DNA of 39,389 nucleotides, from NCBI GenBank assembly GCA_902554885.1, contig CACDPV010000012.1, forward strand, positions 1 through 39,389, read 5' to 3'. Source of the stretch: Paracoccaceae bacterium (lineage in GTDB: Bacteria > Pseudomonadota > Alphaproteobacteria > Rhodobacterales > Rhodobacteraceae). This document shows positions 8,072 through 16,541 of this stretch, piece after piece (within the stretch, counting starts at the first letter, position 1; each line of letters begins with the position of its first letter). A program made the translations under genes and the position numbers. The notes below the pieces were generated by a model. The model did not search any database and had not been told where the DNA came from. It saw only the letters and a list, made by a program, of their open reading frames with translations.

Positions 8072-9166
8072 ATGGATAGACTTGCTACAACTTTTACCGG
8101 GCTTAATTTTGTTAATCCGTTTATTTTGGCATCAGCCCCACCAACAGAAAGCAAACGTAAAATCCTCAAAGCATTCGAGGCTGGTTGGGGTGGAGTTGTA
8201 ACAAAAACGATCGGCTTGCACCCAGTGGAAAATGTGGCAGGCCCGAAAACAATATACCAACGCACTAGTGATATAAAACCGTATGTATCAAGAATGAAAC
8301 GCTCCGATACGGTTTCTCATTCCTCCTGGAATTGGGAATTGATTTCAGATCAGGCACTAGAAATATGGCTTCCTGATTTGGAAGAGATAAAGAAAACCTA
8401 TCCTGATCGAATGGTTATTGCATCCATTATGGCCGGTGCGGGAAATGATGAAGAAATGGGAAACTGGCAAAAACTAGCGCGCGCCTGTGTAGGTGTTGGA
8501 TGCGATGCCATTGAGTTAAATATGTCATGCCCTCACATGGATCGTAAAGACATGGGAGCAAACATTGCAAATGATGAAGATATAATAAAAGATATAATAA
8601 AAGCAGTCACAAGTGCTGTGGATGTGCCAATATGGGTTAAACTCACACCATCGACCTCAAAACTCGTTGATGCAGCGAAGGTAGCGTATAATGCAGGTGG
8701 AGCTTCAATATCTTTGTGCAATACCTTTCCATCTCTGCCATTAATGGATCCAGAAACAATGAAGTTCGAAGTTGAGGTTGATGGATTAGTAACTTCTGGA
8801 GGTCTGGGCGGCTTAGCTATACTGCATCAAGCATTACAACGAGTATCTGACATTTCTAAAGCGTGTCCGGATGGTGCTATTTCCGGGATTGGGGGTATTC
8901 GGGGATTTCGAGAAGCCTTTAATTTTATCGTACATGGCGCGGGCAACTTACAAGTTTGTACGGCTGCAATGGAGGAAAAAGGGAGCGGAGGGGTCGGCAT
9001 TAAGCTTATCCAAGAGCTAAAAGATGATCTATCGGAGTACCTGGAGCGCAAAGGGCACTCATCAATTGAAGATCTTCGTGGCATAGCGAGTGAAAGAATT
9101 GTCGAACATGCTCAGGTAAGAAGAAAGAGCGGTGCTTACAATGGCGGTTATGAAAAAGCATCTTAG
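8072..9166 (+). CDS. Dihydropyrimidine dehydrogenase PreA-like / DHOD-family flavoprotein lacking Fe-S domain
   Basis: FMN-dependent TIM-barrel oxidoreductase, 364 aa from ATG 8072 (GGGA 8 nt upstream; an in-frame TTG at 8030 is unlikely). The family signature is clear: LNFVNPFILASAPP at the N-terminus, GWGGVVTKTIG, the catalytic-loop ELNMSCPHM with C153, and the phosphate-binding SGIGGI and VCTAAM near the C-terminus. Bacterial PreA proteins carry a C-terminal 2x[4Fe-4S] ferredoxin domain; here the protein ends after the barrel with no Cys cluster, and no PreT partner lies nearby. The electron partner and substrate (pyrimidine or another cyclic amide) are therefore uncertain. Confidence 0.8.
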   Translation: MDRLATTFTGLNFVNPFILASAPPTESKRKILKAFEAGWGGVVTKTIGLHPVENVAGPKTIYQRTSDIKPYVSRMKRSDTVSHSSWNWELISDQALEIWLPDLEEIKKTYPDRMVIASIMAGAGNDEEMGNWQKLARACVGVGCDAIELNMSCPHMDRKDMGANIANDEDIIKDIIKAVTSAVDVPIWVKLTPSTSKLVDAAKVAYNAGGASISLCNTFPSLPLMDPETMKFEVEVDGLVTSGGLGGLAILHQALQRVSDISKACPDGAISGIGGIRGFREAFNFIVHGAGNLQVCTAAMEEKGSGGVGIKLIQELKDDLSEYLERKGHSSIEDLRGIASERIVEHAQVRRKSGAYNGGYEKAS

Positions 9167-9379
9167 GCTATTCAAGTTTTAAATCTGCGGACACTTCTTT
9201 AGTCAGAACATAATAGAACCCAAATAACGTTATCTTGTGAATCAGTTTAGATACTTGCGAGCTATGAAAGCTTGGCAATATTATTTGCGGACATAAGTTA
9301 CTCTACATTTGATACATTTTTTGTACTTTTAAATTAAGAATCTAAGTGCACAATTACATAACAAAAATTGGAGGTCAAA

Positions 9380-9667
9380 ATGGGAAAAAAACTAAGCGTA
9401 ATTCGTTTCAAGCCAAAGCCGGAACATTACGAGACATTTTTGAATGATGTAATTGAAAACGGGAAGGATCGTGATCCTCAATACCCACACTTCTGCGTAA
9501 GGGCGGGGGATGAAGTTATCGCAGTAGTTATAAGAGACTCGGATAATTTTGAGCAAAGTGCTCAAGAAGGTGTCGTCAATTGGTTGGATGAAAGAAGGTC
9601 GATGCTGCAGGAATATGATCCAGTTAACCGTCATACAATTCCTTTATCCGGTGATCTTGTTGAATGA
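9380..9667 (+). CDS. Small alpha/beta-barrel (ABM-like) protein, 95 aa
   Basis: The start is ATG 9380 with GGAGG at 9370-9374; the TTG at 9368 lies within that SD. The pattern of a first strand (KLSVIRFKP), helix (EHYETFLNDVIEN), strands (FCVRAGDEVIAVVIRD) and second helix suggests the ferredoxin-like dimeric barrel of antibiotic-biosynthesis-monooxygenase-type proteins. No catalytic residue can be assigned. It is a single gene with about 200 nt of unassigned DNA on each side. Confidence 0.65.
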   Translation: MGKKLSVIRFKPKPEHYETFLNDVIENGKDRDPQYPHFCVRAGDEVIAVVIRDSDNFEQSAQEGVVNWLDERRSMLQEYDPVNRHTIPLSGDLVE

Positions 9668-9834
9668 CTCACAAGATCCATATCTACATTTGAAAACCTA
9701 TTCGGCATCTAAGCACTATTAGTAAAGTTGAACTGGTCAAATTATAAGGCTGATAAAATCAACGACAAGATATTTTTGATGCTACGGAGAACTCTAACCT
9801 ACGACTTTTAACGTTAGACCTTTAACTCAGTAAA

Positions 9835-10074
9835 TTAACTTTCTTTAGTGAGATTATTCCAATCTGCTTCAGATAATATTTCTGTCTTACCTGTTTCAAC
9901 TGATTTTATTGCACCCATCAACTGCTTTAGGGTACCAGCTTTTTCCCACCTGCCCTTAATCGAACCATCAGTATCTAGATTGTAAGAAATTGTTTTTAAT
10001 CGGCCCGACATGTCTTTATCTTCAAAAAAATTAAAGACATTATTACTACCTATCGGTCGAAAAAATACGGACAT
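9835..10074 (-). CDS. Hypothetical protein, 79 aa
   Basis: Second gene of a two-gene minus-strand operon. It begins 7 nt after the stop of the 60-aa gene (10082-10264) and has no clear SD of its own, suggesting translational coupling. The sequence looks like a small beta-rich domain (RLKTISYNLDTDGSIKG) followed by a helix, ending LSEADWNNLTKES. Function not recognised. Confidence 0.55.
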   Translation of the reverse strand: MSVFFRPIGSNNVFNFFEDKDMSGRLKTISYNLDTDGSIKGRWEKAGTLKQLMGAIKSVETGKTEILSEADWNNLTKES

Positions 10075-10081
10075 AACTAAA

Positions 10082-10264
10082 CTAGAGATTAGATCCAGAT
10101 GAGTTAAGTTCTGCCATTATATTAGCCTTTAATATCAGAGCCTTTACCATCTTCTCCGTACTTGTAAGCTTAGTCCAGTCCACATTTAGCGAACTGCAAT
10201 ATTCACAAGTACATTGTTTTTCATGTTTGGGAAAAAAATTATCGAATCCATAATCGGGTATCAT
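10082..10264 (-). CDS. Hypothetical Cys-containing protein, 60 aa
   Basis: First gene of a two-gene operon; AAAGG lies 6 nt before ATG 10264. The protein has a CTCEYC cluster (residues about 18-23) that could bind a metal, followed by an amphipathic helix. Its upstream leader (10281-10357) is a diverged copy of the 3'UTR repeat seen at 22.7, 26.8 and 29.2 kb. Not recognised. Confidence 0.55.
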   Translation of the reverse strand: MIPDYGFDNFFPKHEKQCTCEYCSSLNVDWTKLTSTEKMVKALILKANIMAELNSSGSNL

Positions 10265-10280
10265 AAGCTACCTTTCGTAA

Positions 10281-10357
10281 GTAACCATGCTTACAGCGCA
10301 ATATTTATGTCGTGGTATAATTGTTTACGTGCCCCCTCGATGATTGGATCAAACTGA
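10281..10357 (-). repeat. Diverged copy E of the 3'UTR repeat family
   Basis: Read on the minus strand, the stretch has TTTGATCCAA, then CACGTA, then CACGACATAAATATTGCG, matching in order the 3'UTR part of the copies at 22647, 26773 and 29121. It lies upstream of the 10264 gene and lacks the terminator hairpin of the full copies. Similarity was judged by eye and is clearest over CACGACATAAATA. Confidence 0.45.
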
Positions 10358-10406
10358 TATAAAATAATCAATAACTTTGAACAGGGAATTTGGGAAAGGA
10401 CGTTAA

Positions 10407-11000
10407 ATGGATTGGAATGAACGTTACTCAATTGATGATTATTTATTTGGTAAAGAACCCGCACAAGCTCTGTTAAGGAATGAAGAGCACTTGGTATCCA
10501 ATGGCACTACATTAGTAATAGCAGATGGAGAAGGAAGAAACTCAGTATACTTAGCTAAGAAAGGCTTTAAGGTTACCGCCACAGACAATTCAATTGTTGC
10601 AAATCAGAAAGCAAAATCTTTAGCGGTGAGTGAGAATGTCGACGTGGATTATAAATTAGAAGACTTCTTTGATATCAATTGGACCGAAAAAAGCTATGAT
10701 AATGTTGTAGGAATCTGCTTCCAATTTGTACCCCAAAACTTAATAGATACCGTATTAATGGGTTTGCGTTCAGCAACAAAAAAAGGCGGTACATTGCTAA
10801 TCCACGGTTACACACCTACGCAACTAAACTATGGAACAGGCGGACCGAAAGATAAATCACTAATGTATACTAAAGATACCTTCACCAATTTATTCCATGA
10901 ATCAGAAATTTTTAAATTAGAAGAATATGAAGCGATAATAAATGAGGGTACTGGCCATAGTGGACGCTCAGCAATGATTGATTTTATCGGTAAGTTCTAG
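10407..11000 (+). CDS. Class I SAM-dependent methyltransferase
   Basis: Cytoplasmic methyltransferase, 197 aa, of the TehB/thiopurine-methyltransferase-like group. It opens with MDWNERYSIDDYLFGKEPA, typical of this group. Motif I is LVIADGEGRNSVYLA (about 36-50), followed by VTATDNS with the acidic residue that holds the ribose of SAM, and a DNVVGICFQFVP motif IV-like strand. The SD GGAAAGGA is well placed. The substrate is unknown. It is divergent from the small operon at 10264. Confidence 0.85.
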   Translation: MDWNERYSIDDYLFGKEPAQALLRNEEHLVSNGTTLVIADGEGRNSVYLAKKGFKVTATDNSIVANQKAKSLAVSENVDVDYKLEDFFDINWTEKSYDNVVGICFQFVPQNLIDTVLMGLRSATKKGGTLLIHGYTPTQLNYGTGGPKDKSLMYTKDTFTNLFHESEIFKLEEYEAIINEGTGHSGRSAMIDFIGKF

Positions 11001-11055
11001 TTCTAACCTGCAAATGAATTATAGTTTGCGAAGGTCACAAATTTACTAGTATGGC

Positions 11056-12048
11056 CTATGAGTACATTTTCTTCTTACGTTCACGTGTTTCTTGTGTTCC
11101 CTGATCGGAGCCATCATGAAAAGAACCAAACCACCTATCCCAAGGCATTTCAACGGTTCCATAATTACACTCAAAATATCTGTGGTGAAGTTGATGAAAA
11201 AAGTCACCCATACTGGCCCTCTCCTTATTTGCAACATACAATTTTTCAAACCCTGAGTGTGAAAAAATGGGATGAATGGACTGCATATATCCGTGAAACA
11301 TTACATGCAGTGGATGAGTCGGCACAATGAAGTGGATAATAAAATTACTGTAAAAAATGAGATGCTCAATCGGATGCATAGAAATTCCTGACCACGGTCC
11401 AATGTTAATATTTCGGTGATGTACTGCATGAGCAATCCGATATAATGGGGGCCAGTGGAGTGCTCGATGAACCCAATAAAAATGAAAGCTCGCCCACAAA
11501 ATAAGAAATGGAAACATTAAAAAAAACCAAATGATATTATCTGGAAAAAGAAATGCAGGTGCATAGCCGTTCGCCATAGCCCAAAAGACTAAACATTGCA
11601 TCATTGACCACTGAGAAACACCGCTCATCAGAGTCCAAAACATATTATCATGAACTTGGTTACGGAAACTAAAAATACCATTATTAGTAGCGGGTTGACG
11701 TGGATCATACTTAAAATCCTTATCTTGCCCCTTGAACTTATAAAGCCATAAATGCAGCACCCCGGCGCAAATTGTATGAGGGACAAGATTAGCAATCCAC
11801 ACTCTTGTTATCCAACCCAACTGAGGCTTTTGCATAACATCTAAAGACGGTAAAATTGTGAAATAGGCAGTAATTGCCAAAACTAGTGCAAGGGTTGTGG
11901 TAGAGGCTGCCAACCAATATGCCGAGTACCAACGCACAATTGCCAAAAATTTTGGAGGCCATTCAAATAAAGGATTCAAGGCTACTGGTCCAGTCGGACG
12001 GTGGTTCCAACGAGTAGCTTCACTATCCTTTTGATCTTCGGTTTTCAT
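11056..12048 (-). CDS. Fatty acid hydroxylase / sterol desaturase family membrane protein
   Basis: Integral-membrane di-iron oxygenase, 330 aa. The His clusters that bind the two irons are present: H189 and H194 (HFYWVH), H198, H207/H210/H211 (HAVHH) and H285/H288/H289 (HQLHH). Several hydrophobic helices precede and separate them (about 45-70, 85-105, 172-190, 228-248). Family members hydroxylate or desaturate sterols, fatty acids, carotenoids or alkylglycerols; the substrate cannot be told. Start ATG 12048 has GGAG 10 nt upstream. It is a monocistronic gene converging with the methyltransferase. Confidence 0.87.
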   Translation of the reverse strand: MKTEDQKDSEATRWNHRPTGPVALNPLFEWPPKFLAIVRWYSAYWLAASTTTLALVLAITAYFTILPSLDVMQKPQLGWITRVWIANLVPHTICAGVLHLWLYKFKGQDKDFKYDPRQPATNNGIFSFRNQVHDNMFWTLMSGVSQWSMMQCLVFWAMANGYAPAFLFPDNIIWFFLMFPFLILWASFHFYWVHRALHWPPLYRIAHAVHHRNINIGPWSGISMHPIEHLIFYSNFIIHFIVPTHPLHVMFHGYMQSIHPIFSHSGFEKLYVANKERASMGDFFHQLHHRYFECNYGTVEMPWDRWFGSFHDGSDQGTQETRERKKKMYS

Positions 12049-12322
12049 TGAATATAAACTCCAGCCAAATCACGTTCCGAAACGATTAATCAACCCTATT
12101 GATATCATTTCTACTGTATTCCGCTAGGTATTTTTTGTTGGTACTCCAATTGTTTTGATCTCTAGATATAAGAAAAAGGTGCAAATCCATGCGGGTAGTA
12201 AGCTCGCTGCAAACTTCGCGATCAAATTTCTAGCTATATCATTAATTTTAATCCATTTTTCAATGGCTCCCGTATAGACCATAATTATTAAATTGTAGCC
12301 AACACAGTTTAGGGATCACATT

Positions 12323-12508
12323 ATGAAAGCATGTTTAGACTCAGCGTTGTACGACGCCGTACTTTCTTATTGCATTGATAGGACCCTAAGTGGTTATGAC
12401 CAAGCTATGCATTACGGTCGATTGAGTGGTTTTTTTACTTTCGAAAATGAACTTACAGCTCTTGGAAAAAAGTTTGCGCAAAGTCTTAAAACGAGGAATG
12501 AAGTATAA
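12323..12508 (+). CDS. Small orphan protein, paralogue of the 17106 gene
   Basis: 61 aa; AGGGA is 7 nt before the ATG. The core (YDAVLSYCIDRTLSGYDQA, then YGRLSGFF, then LTALGKKFAQSL) aligns residue by residue with the protein at 17106-17303 (YECVLRYCMDKTMGSYDKA, YGKLQGFF, LTPIGKKIARLI). This conservation shows that both are real coding genes. Probably a small helical bundle with a single conserved Cys. Function unknown. Single-gene unit between two long intergenic regions. Confidence 0.7.
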   Translation: MKACLDSALYDAVLSYCIDRTLSGYDQAMHYGRLSGFFTFENELTALGKKFAQSLKTRNEV

Positions 12509-12840
12509 ATACTATCTTAGAAAGGCAAACTCCCAAGCCTTAAGTAAAATCAAATACATACTAATTAAAATTCACAAGGGAGTTTTATTTACTCACAATT
12601 AGTGTGAACCCAAATGTGGAAATAAATCAATCCTCGTCGATAAACCTGTTCATAACTGTTATTTTCGTAAGGCCGTATTTACTAATTGCACATTGTGTCA
12701 AATTTAAATTACATTTTATAAGCAGGCATACTTAGAAAATAAAAAAATCCGATTTTGGATACGAGCTATGTCGCCTATTTGAGCTTTAATATTTATGTCA
12801 AATAGATTCACTACGAGTGTCATTATATAATCCAAATTCC
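12509..12840. other. Intergenic region with a long-loop inverted repeat
   Basis: 332 nt without a convincing gene. It holds an 8-bp inverted repeat, AAACTCCC (12527-12534) and GGGAGTTT (12578-12585), with a 43-nt loop and TTTATTT just after the second arm, which may act as a terminator for the gene ending at 12508. The rest is AT-rich and unassigned. Confidence 0.4.
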
Positions 12841-13311
12841 ATGAAACAGCGTATTAATGATATGAGATTAATACTCGTCATAATATCTATTTTTCCTTAC
12901 GTCTGTATGGCCAGCACCGACATCAGGGAACAATATATTATTGCAGTGGAAGACTTTTCAACTTGTGGGATCGCACTGATGCCTTGGGGTAATAGTAAAT
13001 GGAGGCCTGATGAAGCGGAAAAACTATATGTTGAGCAGGCTAAAATAAATCGAGACAAGATGAAATCTGAGATTGATGAAAGTTTCTATACAGAGGCCAA
13101 CTTACAAAAATTGTTTGTTGATTTAACAAATGAGTTCTACCGAGAAACTTCTGACCTCACAAAGCAGATACAGACTTTAGCATCTGATGATCATGACTTG
13201 ATTTGGAGAAGACTTTTTGATTTGGAAAAGGAAGCTCGTTTAGTGCGAGAAAAACTGGCATCAGACTTCCGTCTTCATGCAGAAATAATTAAGATGTGTT
13301 CAAACGAATAA
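12841..13311 (+). CDS. Secreted hypothetical protein, 156 aa
   Basis: Signal peptide: basic start, then MRLILVIISIFPYVCMA, with a likely cut before STDI. I place the start at ATG 12841; ATG 12862 is equally possible and GTG 12817 less likely, and none has a good SD. The mature protein is mostly helical and charged, with one Cys near each end (DFSTCGIAL and IKMCSNE) that could form a disulfide in the periplasm. Family not recognised. It converges with the small lipoprotein gene, with 7 nt between the stops. Confidence 0.6.
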   Translation: MKQRINDMRLILVIISIFPYVCMASTDIREQYIIAVEDFSTCGIALMPWGNSKWRPDEAEKLYVEQAKINRDKMKSEIDESFYTEANLQKLFVDLTNEFYRETSDLTKQIQTLASDDHDLIWRRLFDLEKEARLVREKLASDFRLHAEIIKMCSNE

Positions 13312-13318
13312 ATTTCTA

Positions 13319-13474
13319 CTAATTTTTTATTTTAACACCTTGGGTAACAGTCATATTTAATTTTACGACCGGGCCACTAGATTTGATGACTTTCTCACCT
13401 TTAATCACTTGTTCGGCATAAAAATTACAAGAGGTAAGTAACAATAAAGTGAGTAACGCAGCAAAGCTCTTCAT
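13319..13474 (-). CDS. Small lipoprotein-like secreted protein, 51 aa
   Basis: Third gene of a small minus-strand operon. It begins MKSFAALLTLLLLTSCNFYA: a signal sequence with a lipobox-like LTSC (Cys16); a signal peptidase I cut after NFYA is the alternative. The mature part is about 30-35 residues with VIKGEKVIKSSG. No strong SD, but it starts 19 nt after the stop of the preceding gene. Function unknown. Confidence 0.55.
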   Translation of the reverse strand: MKSFAALLTLLLLTSCNFYAEQVIKGEKVIKSSGPVVKLNMTVTQGVKIKN

Positions 13475-13493
13475 ATATTATAACTCAATAAAG

Positions 13494-13622
13494 TCATAGT
13501 CTCAAATTCCACATCCAAAGAGGTATTACTGCAAAATGAAATAAAACAATGATAAATAGCATTAAATAAACTGTTCGTTTTTGCGGATTCATATTCTTCA
13601 TAAATGAAAGTTTCTTCATCAT
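13494..13622 (-). CDS. Single-TM small membrane protein, 42 aa
   Basis: ATG 13622 follows directly on the TAG stop of the 137-aa membrane protein (13623-13625), with GGA 7 nt upstream inside that gene; a second in-frame ATG is at 13619. The N-terminus is basic (MMKKLSFMKNMNPQKR), then comes one TM helix, TVYLMLFIIVLFHFAVI, ending WMWNLRL. The coupled start and the basic-then-hydrophobic layout support a real gene. Confidence 0.55.
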   Translation of the reverse strand: MMKKLSFMKNMNPQKRTVYLMLFIIVLFHFAVIPLWMWNLRL

Positions 13623-14036
13623 CTAATTATCCACAAATTTTTCTTTTATACCTGAGAAATAAATCATCCCGATAACAAGACCCTGAGTAACAAAGAACAT
13701 GGGCGAAACAATATAAAAAATGAAAAGAAAAAATAGGTCTTTATCAATCTGCATTGGGTTCATTAACTCAGTAACGAAACCCAAAATAATAAATATCAGG
13801 ACCAAAGAAACCAATAGTGTTTTACCAAGTGTTTTAAATTTATAAAGCTGATAACAAGTGATTAAGTAAAGTACTGAGAAGAGAGTAAAAAGTATCCCAC
13901 CTAGATCCGTTAAATTATTGCGTATAGAACTTTCTGAATTACTTATTTGAATGGTGCCACCCCAAATAATTATCAGGATTAGTAAAGCTACTTTTAACAA
14001 AATTATATTTTTGAAGGTACTCTCAATCATTACCAT
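13623..14036 (-). CDS. Four-TM integral membrane protein, 137 aa
   Basis: First gene of a three-gene operon with the 42-aa and 51-aa products. There are four hydrophobic helices (about 10-28, 45-63, 72-92, 102-125) and short loops without conserved catalytic residues. The second in-frame ATG (14030) is the better spaced from AGG upstream. Family not recognised. An envelope function shared with the two small downstream proteins is likely but unproven. Confidence 0.6.
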   Translation of the reverse strand: MVMIESTFKNIILLKVALLILIIIWGGTIQISNSESSIRNNLTDLGGILFTLFSVLYLITCYQLYKFKTLGKTLLVSLVLIFIILGFVTELMNPMQIDKDLFFLFIFYIVSPMFFVTQGLVIGMIYFSGIKEKFVDN

Positions 14037-14118
14037 TAGCCTGTATTTGCTTTTGAGTTATCTATTAAACCTAACCAAAATAAGATGTATCTACGTCCAA
14101 AAATAAGTAGCTTAATTT

Positions 14119-14421
14119 TTAGTTTGCCTTTTCTTGATGTCTAATTGCGCCCGAATATGCTTTACATACATTTTCTTCATCAAAACGCTCACAAAGGTGT
14201 TCTATAAGCTCAATCATATTATGAGGACCATTCACATAGTCCATAAATGCATCCATTGAAGCCCACTCATTCACGACAAGCAACTGATCTTCATGTGTAT
14301 GTACGATGTTATAAGTGTCTAGTCCCTCAACACCATTTTTTCTACTGTCAACGATCAGGTCAGTAATTTCATCCACTGCCCCTTCTTTAGGCGAAACGGC
14401 TATTACACTCATCATTTTCAT
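14119..14421 (-). CDS. Antibiotic biosynthesis monooxygenase (ABM)-like protein, 100 aa
   Basis: Start ATG 14421 (MKMMSVIAVSPKEG) has GGGAG 9 nt upstream; an upstream in-frame TTG (14466) would add 15 unlikely residues. The pattern strand MSVIAVSPKEG, helix, THEDQLLVVNEWASMDAFMDYVNGPHNMIEL is typical of the ABM dimeric barrel: the strand ending in E-W, then a helix ending in a His. ABM proteins include cofactor-free oxygenases and stress proteins; no substrate can be given. Single gene. Confidence 0.75.
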   Translation of the reverse strand: MKMMSVIAVSPKEGAVDEITDLIVDSRKNGVEGLDTYNIVHTHEDQLLVVNEWASMDAFMDYVNGPHNMIELIEHLCERFDEENVCKAYSGAIRHQEKAN

Positions 14422-14560
14422 CAATACAGACTCCCACTTGTAATTATCAAGTAAATCTAAGGCCAAATTTTACCACAAAATTTTTATGTTTGATCTGAAA
14501 AACCATGCATAACGTTTAATTTACTAACAGCAGCTTTTAATAAAAGTAACTATAATTATA

Positions 14561-15307
14561 CTATTTAACGAGACAACGCGTTGCCACCTCGCCATCAACC
14601 TTTAAAGTTATGCTTTCACCAGATTGCACATAATGCAAACCGAGCGCCGTTCCTCCTAGAACAATGTCTCCCTCTGAAAGAACGAGATTATTTTTTGTTA
14701 AGTGACGACTTAGCCAATCTAGGGATGATGCAGGCCCTCCAGCCAAAGGCCAGAGATGACCAATATCTTTTTCAAATTCGTTAATTTCTAATGATAACGT
14801 GGACTTTTTTGCATAGTGTTCTGTCGAATTCCACCAACCATGCTGAGATACAACCAACCCTTTGTTAAGCCCATTGTTTGCAACCAATTCCGCCAATGAT
14901 TTTTTAGAACCCCGAAAAATATAGTTGTGTAATTCAATCACTGGAAAGACTGATGCAATTTTTCCATTTTCCCCAACTTTGATTGCCATCTCAGCTTCAA
15001 CAGCAAGATTACAAAACTGATTTGATTTTATTTTGGAACCATCGGAATGCACTTCACTCTTAAACAACGTTCCACGAATTGGCCCTTGCATTCCAAATAA
15101 CTTTGTTGTCCCTGGACCGGTACAGCCGACTTTGTAACCAATTACTTTATCGCCCTCGCCTACCCTCAAATTTACAACTGCCTCTTGAACTGCATAGGCC
15201 TCATCTACGGTTAGGCTAAAGCCCTCTTCTCCAAAGCACGTACCTGGTGTTATATTTCTGAAGTCTCTTAGTTGTCTGCTAGCTATTTTACCAATTTTAT
15301 CAGACAT
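14561..15307 (-). CDS. 2-keto-4-pentenoate hydratase-like protein (MhpD / FAH superfamily)
   Basis: 248 aa, close to the MhpD size of about 260. The FAH fold's metal site is visible: E104 and E106 (LAVEAEMAIKV) and E125 (PVIELHNYIF). GYKVGCT (57-63) and the MQGPIRGTLF segment are typical of the hydratase/4-oxalocrotonate decarboxylase group. Such enzymes add water to 2-hydroxypenta-2,4-dienoates in aromatic meta-cleavage pathways. No other pathway gene is adjacent, so the in vivo substrate is open. Confidence 0.8.
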   Translation of the reverse strand: MSDKIGKIASRQLRDFRNITPGTCFGEEGFSLTVDEAYAVQEAVVNLRVGEGDKVIGYKVGCTGPGTTKLFGMQGPIRGTLFKSEVHSDGSKIKSNQFCNLAVEAEMAIKVGENGKIASVFPVIELHNYIFRGSKKSLAELVANNGLNKGLVVSQHGWWNSTEHYAKKSTLSLEINEFEKDIGHLWPLAGGPASSLDWLSRHLTKNNLVLSEGDIVLGGTALGLHYVQSGESITLKVDGEVATRCLVK

Positions 15308-15419
15308 ACCAGTTCTTTAATGTTCCTGTAGCAATCGGGTAAAAACAGATTTTAACCATTAGGATTATAACTTGCGTTATGAAAATAAAAGGATTCCAAA
15401 TAACTATATATGTAGCCCG

Positions 15420-16541
15420 TTAACTGCCTAAAAATTTTAATTTTAACGGTGATTTAGAGTAACCATTTATCAACCAATTCAGAGGCGTAAATTTAATAAA
15501 AACATAATATAAAATGACACAGACAAAAAAACCAGTAATGACTGCGAGTGGTAATATAATAAACTGGCTCAGCCCAACATGGTAAAATACTGCACTCATC
15601 ATTGTAACCGGGATTACATGTATGATGTATAAAGGATAGGACAGCTCAACAAACCATCTAATAATTATACTGTGTGATTGGATAAATTTGGAAGCTAATC
15701 CAATGAAGAGCAAACACCAGAAGGTAGAGTTCATTCCAATCATAACTGAGTTAAAAAGTACTAGCATCGGATCAAACTGCGTTTTTGCAACGTTTCTTAA
15801 ATTTTCCACTTGTCCGATGGTAAGATGATCTGAGTAAAGGCGTAAGAAAAATGCTGAAATAGATAGAATACCTAAGATCAAAATGGCATTGGTTTTTTGA
15901 ATTTTTACGAAAATATTTTGATTTGAGTAAAGTATTACTCCTACCAAAAAATAAGAAAAATGATAGAATAAGTTCCCGATTTTCAAATCAAAATAGGTTG
16001 TGGGTACCTTAAGTGCTGATGGGTGCCACGAATTATTCAAAATATATGCTAAAGGCACTGTCGAAATTAACCATAATACAATAATAAAACTTATTTTTGG
16101 CGTTATCTTAATACAGATTAAATCCTTAATGAACTTGAGCCTGTATAAAAGAGAAAAGAACAAAACGAAGATCATTAACTCGTACAGAAACCACAGATGT
16201 AATGTAGTATAATCGAAGCTTCCGTCTGAGATATCATATAGTGCGGAGAATAATATGCATGTTAAAGCTACTCTTATCACGCGGTCTTTCAAGAATTGCA
16301 GTGTACCTTTACTTTCTATAACTAGAATTGCGAAAAAACCTGACATTGAAAAAAATAAAGGCATTCGCCAGCTACTGATGAAACGGCCCATTACATTAAC
16401 CCATTCTTCAGCTGGTGCTATATTATCGATTCCAAATACTTTTGCAAAATCTGGCGCCCAAAACAACATAGGAGCATGTATGACCAAACCCATCATCATT
16501 GCGAAAGCCCTTAAAAAATCTAAATTATGGTACCGCTGCAT
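15420..16541 (-). CDS. Acyltransferase family 3 membrane protein (OpgC-like)
   Basis: 373 aa with about ten TM helices. The N-terminal signature HNLDFLRAFAMMMGLVIH includes the conserved His of Acyl_transf_3 enzymes, followed by SSWRMPLFFSMSGFF. Such proteins move acyl groups such as acetyl or succinyl onto periplasmic glucans or other glycans. GGAA lies 6 nt before the ATG. It is a paralogue of the protein at 23570-24721: the same LDFLRA opening, WRMPLF motif and C-terminal (T)PL.W..NGY. Confidence 0.85.
   Translation of the reverse strand: MQRYHNLDFLRAFAMMMGLVIHAPMLFWAPDFAKVFGIDNIAPAEEWVNVMGRFISSWRMPLFFSMSGFFAILVIESKGTLQFLKDRVIRVALTCILFSALYDISDGSFDYTTLHLWFLYELMIFVLFFSLLYRLKFIKDLICIKITPKISFIIVLWLISTVPLAYILNNSWHPSALKVPTTYFDLKIGNLFYHFSYFLVGVILYSNQNIFVKIQKTNAILILGILSISAFFLRLYSDHLTIGQVENLRNVAKTQFDPMLVLFNSVMIGMNSTFWCLLFIGLASKFIQSHSIIIRWFVELSYPLYIIHVIPVTMMSAVFYHVGLSQFIILPLAVITGFFVCVILYYVFIKFTPLNWLINGYSKSPLKLKFLGS

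Noticed and set aside
12785-12800. AATATTTATGTC as another copy of the 3'UTR repeat
   Set aside because: Only 12 nt match copy E and the flanks do not align; chance in AT-rich DNA is likely.
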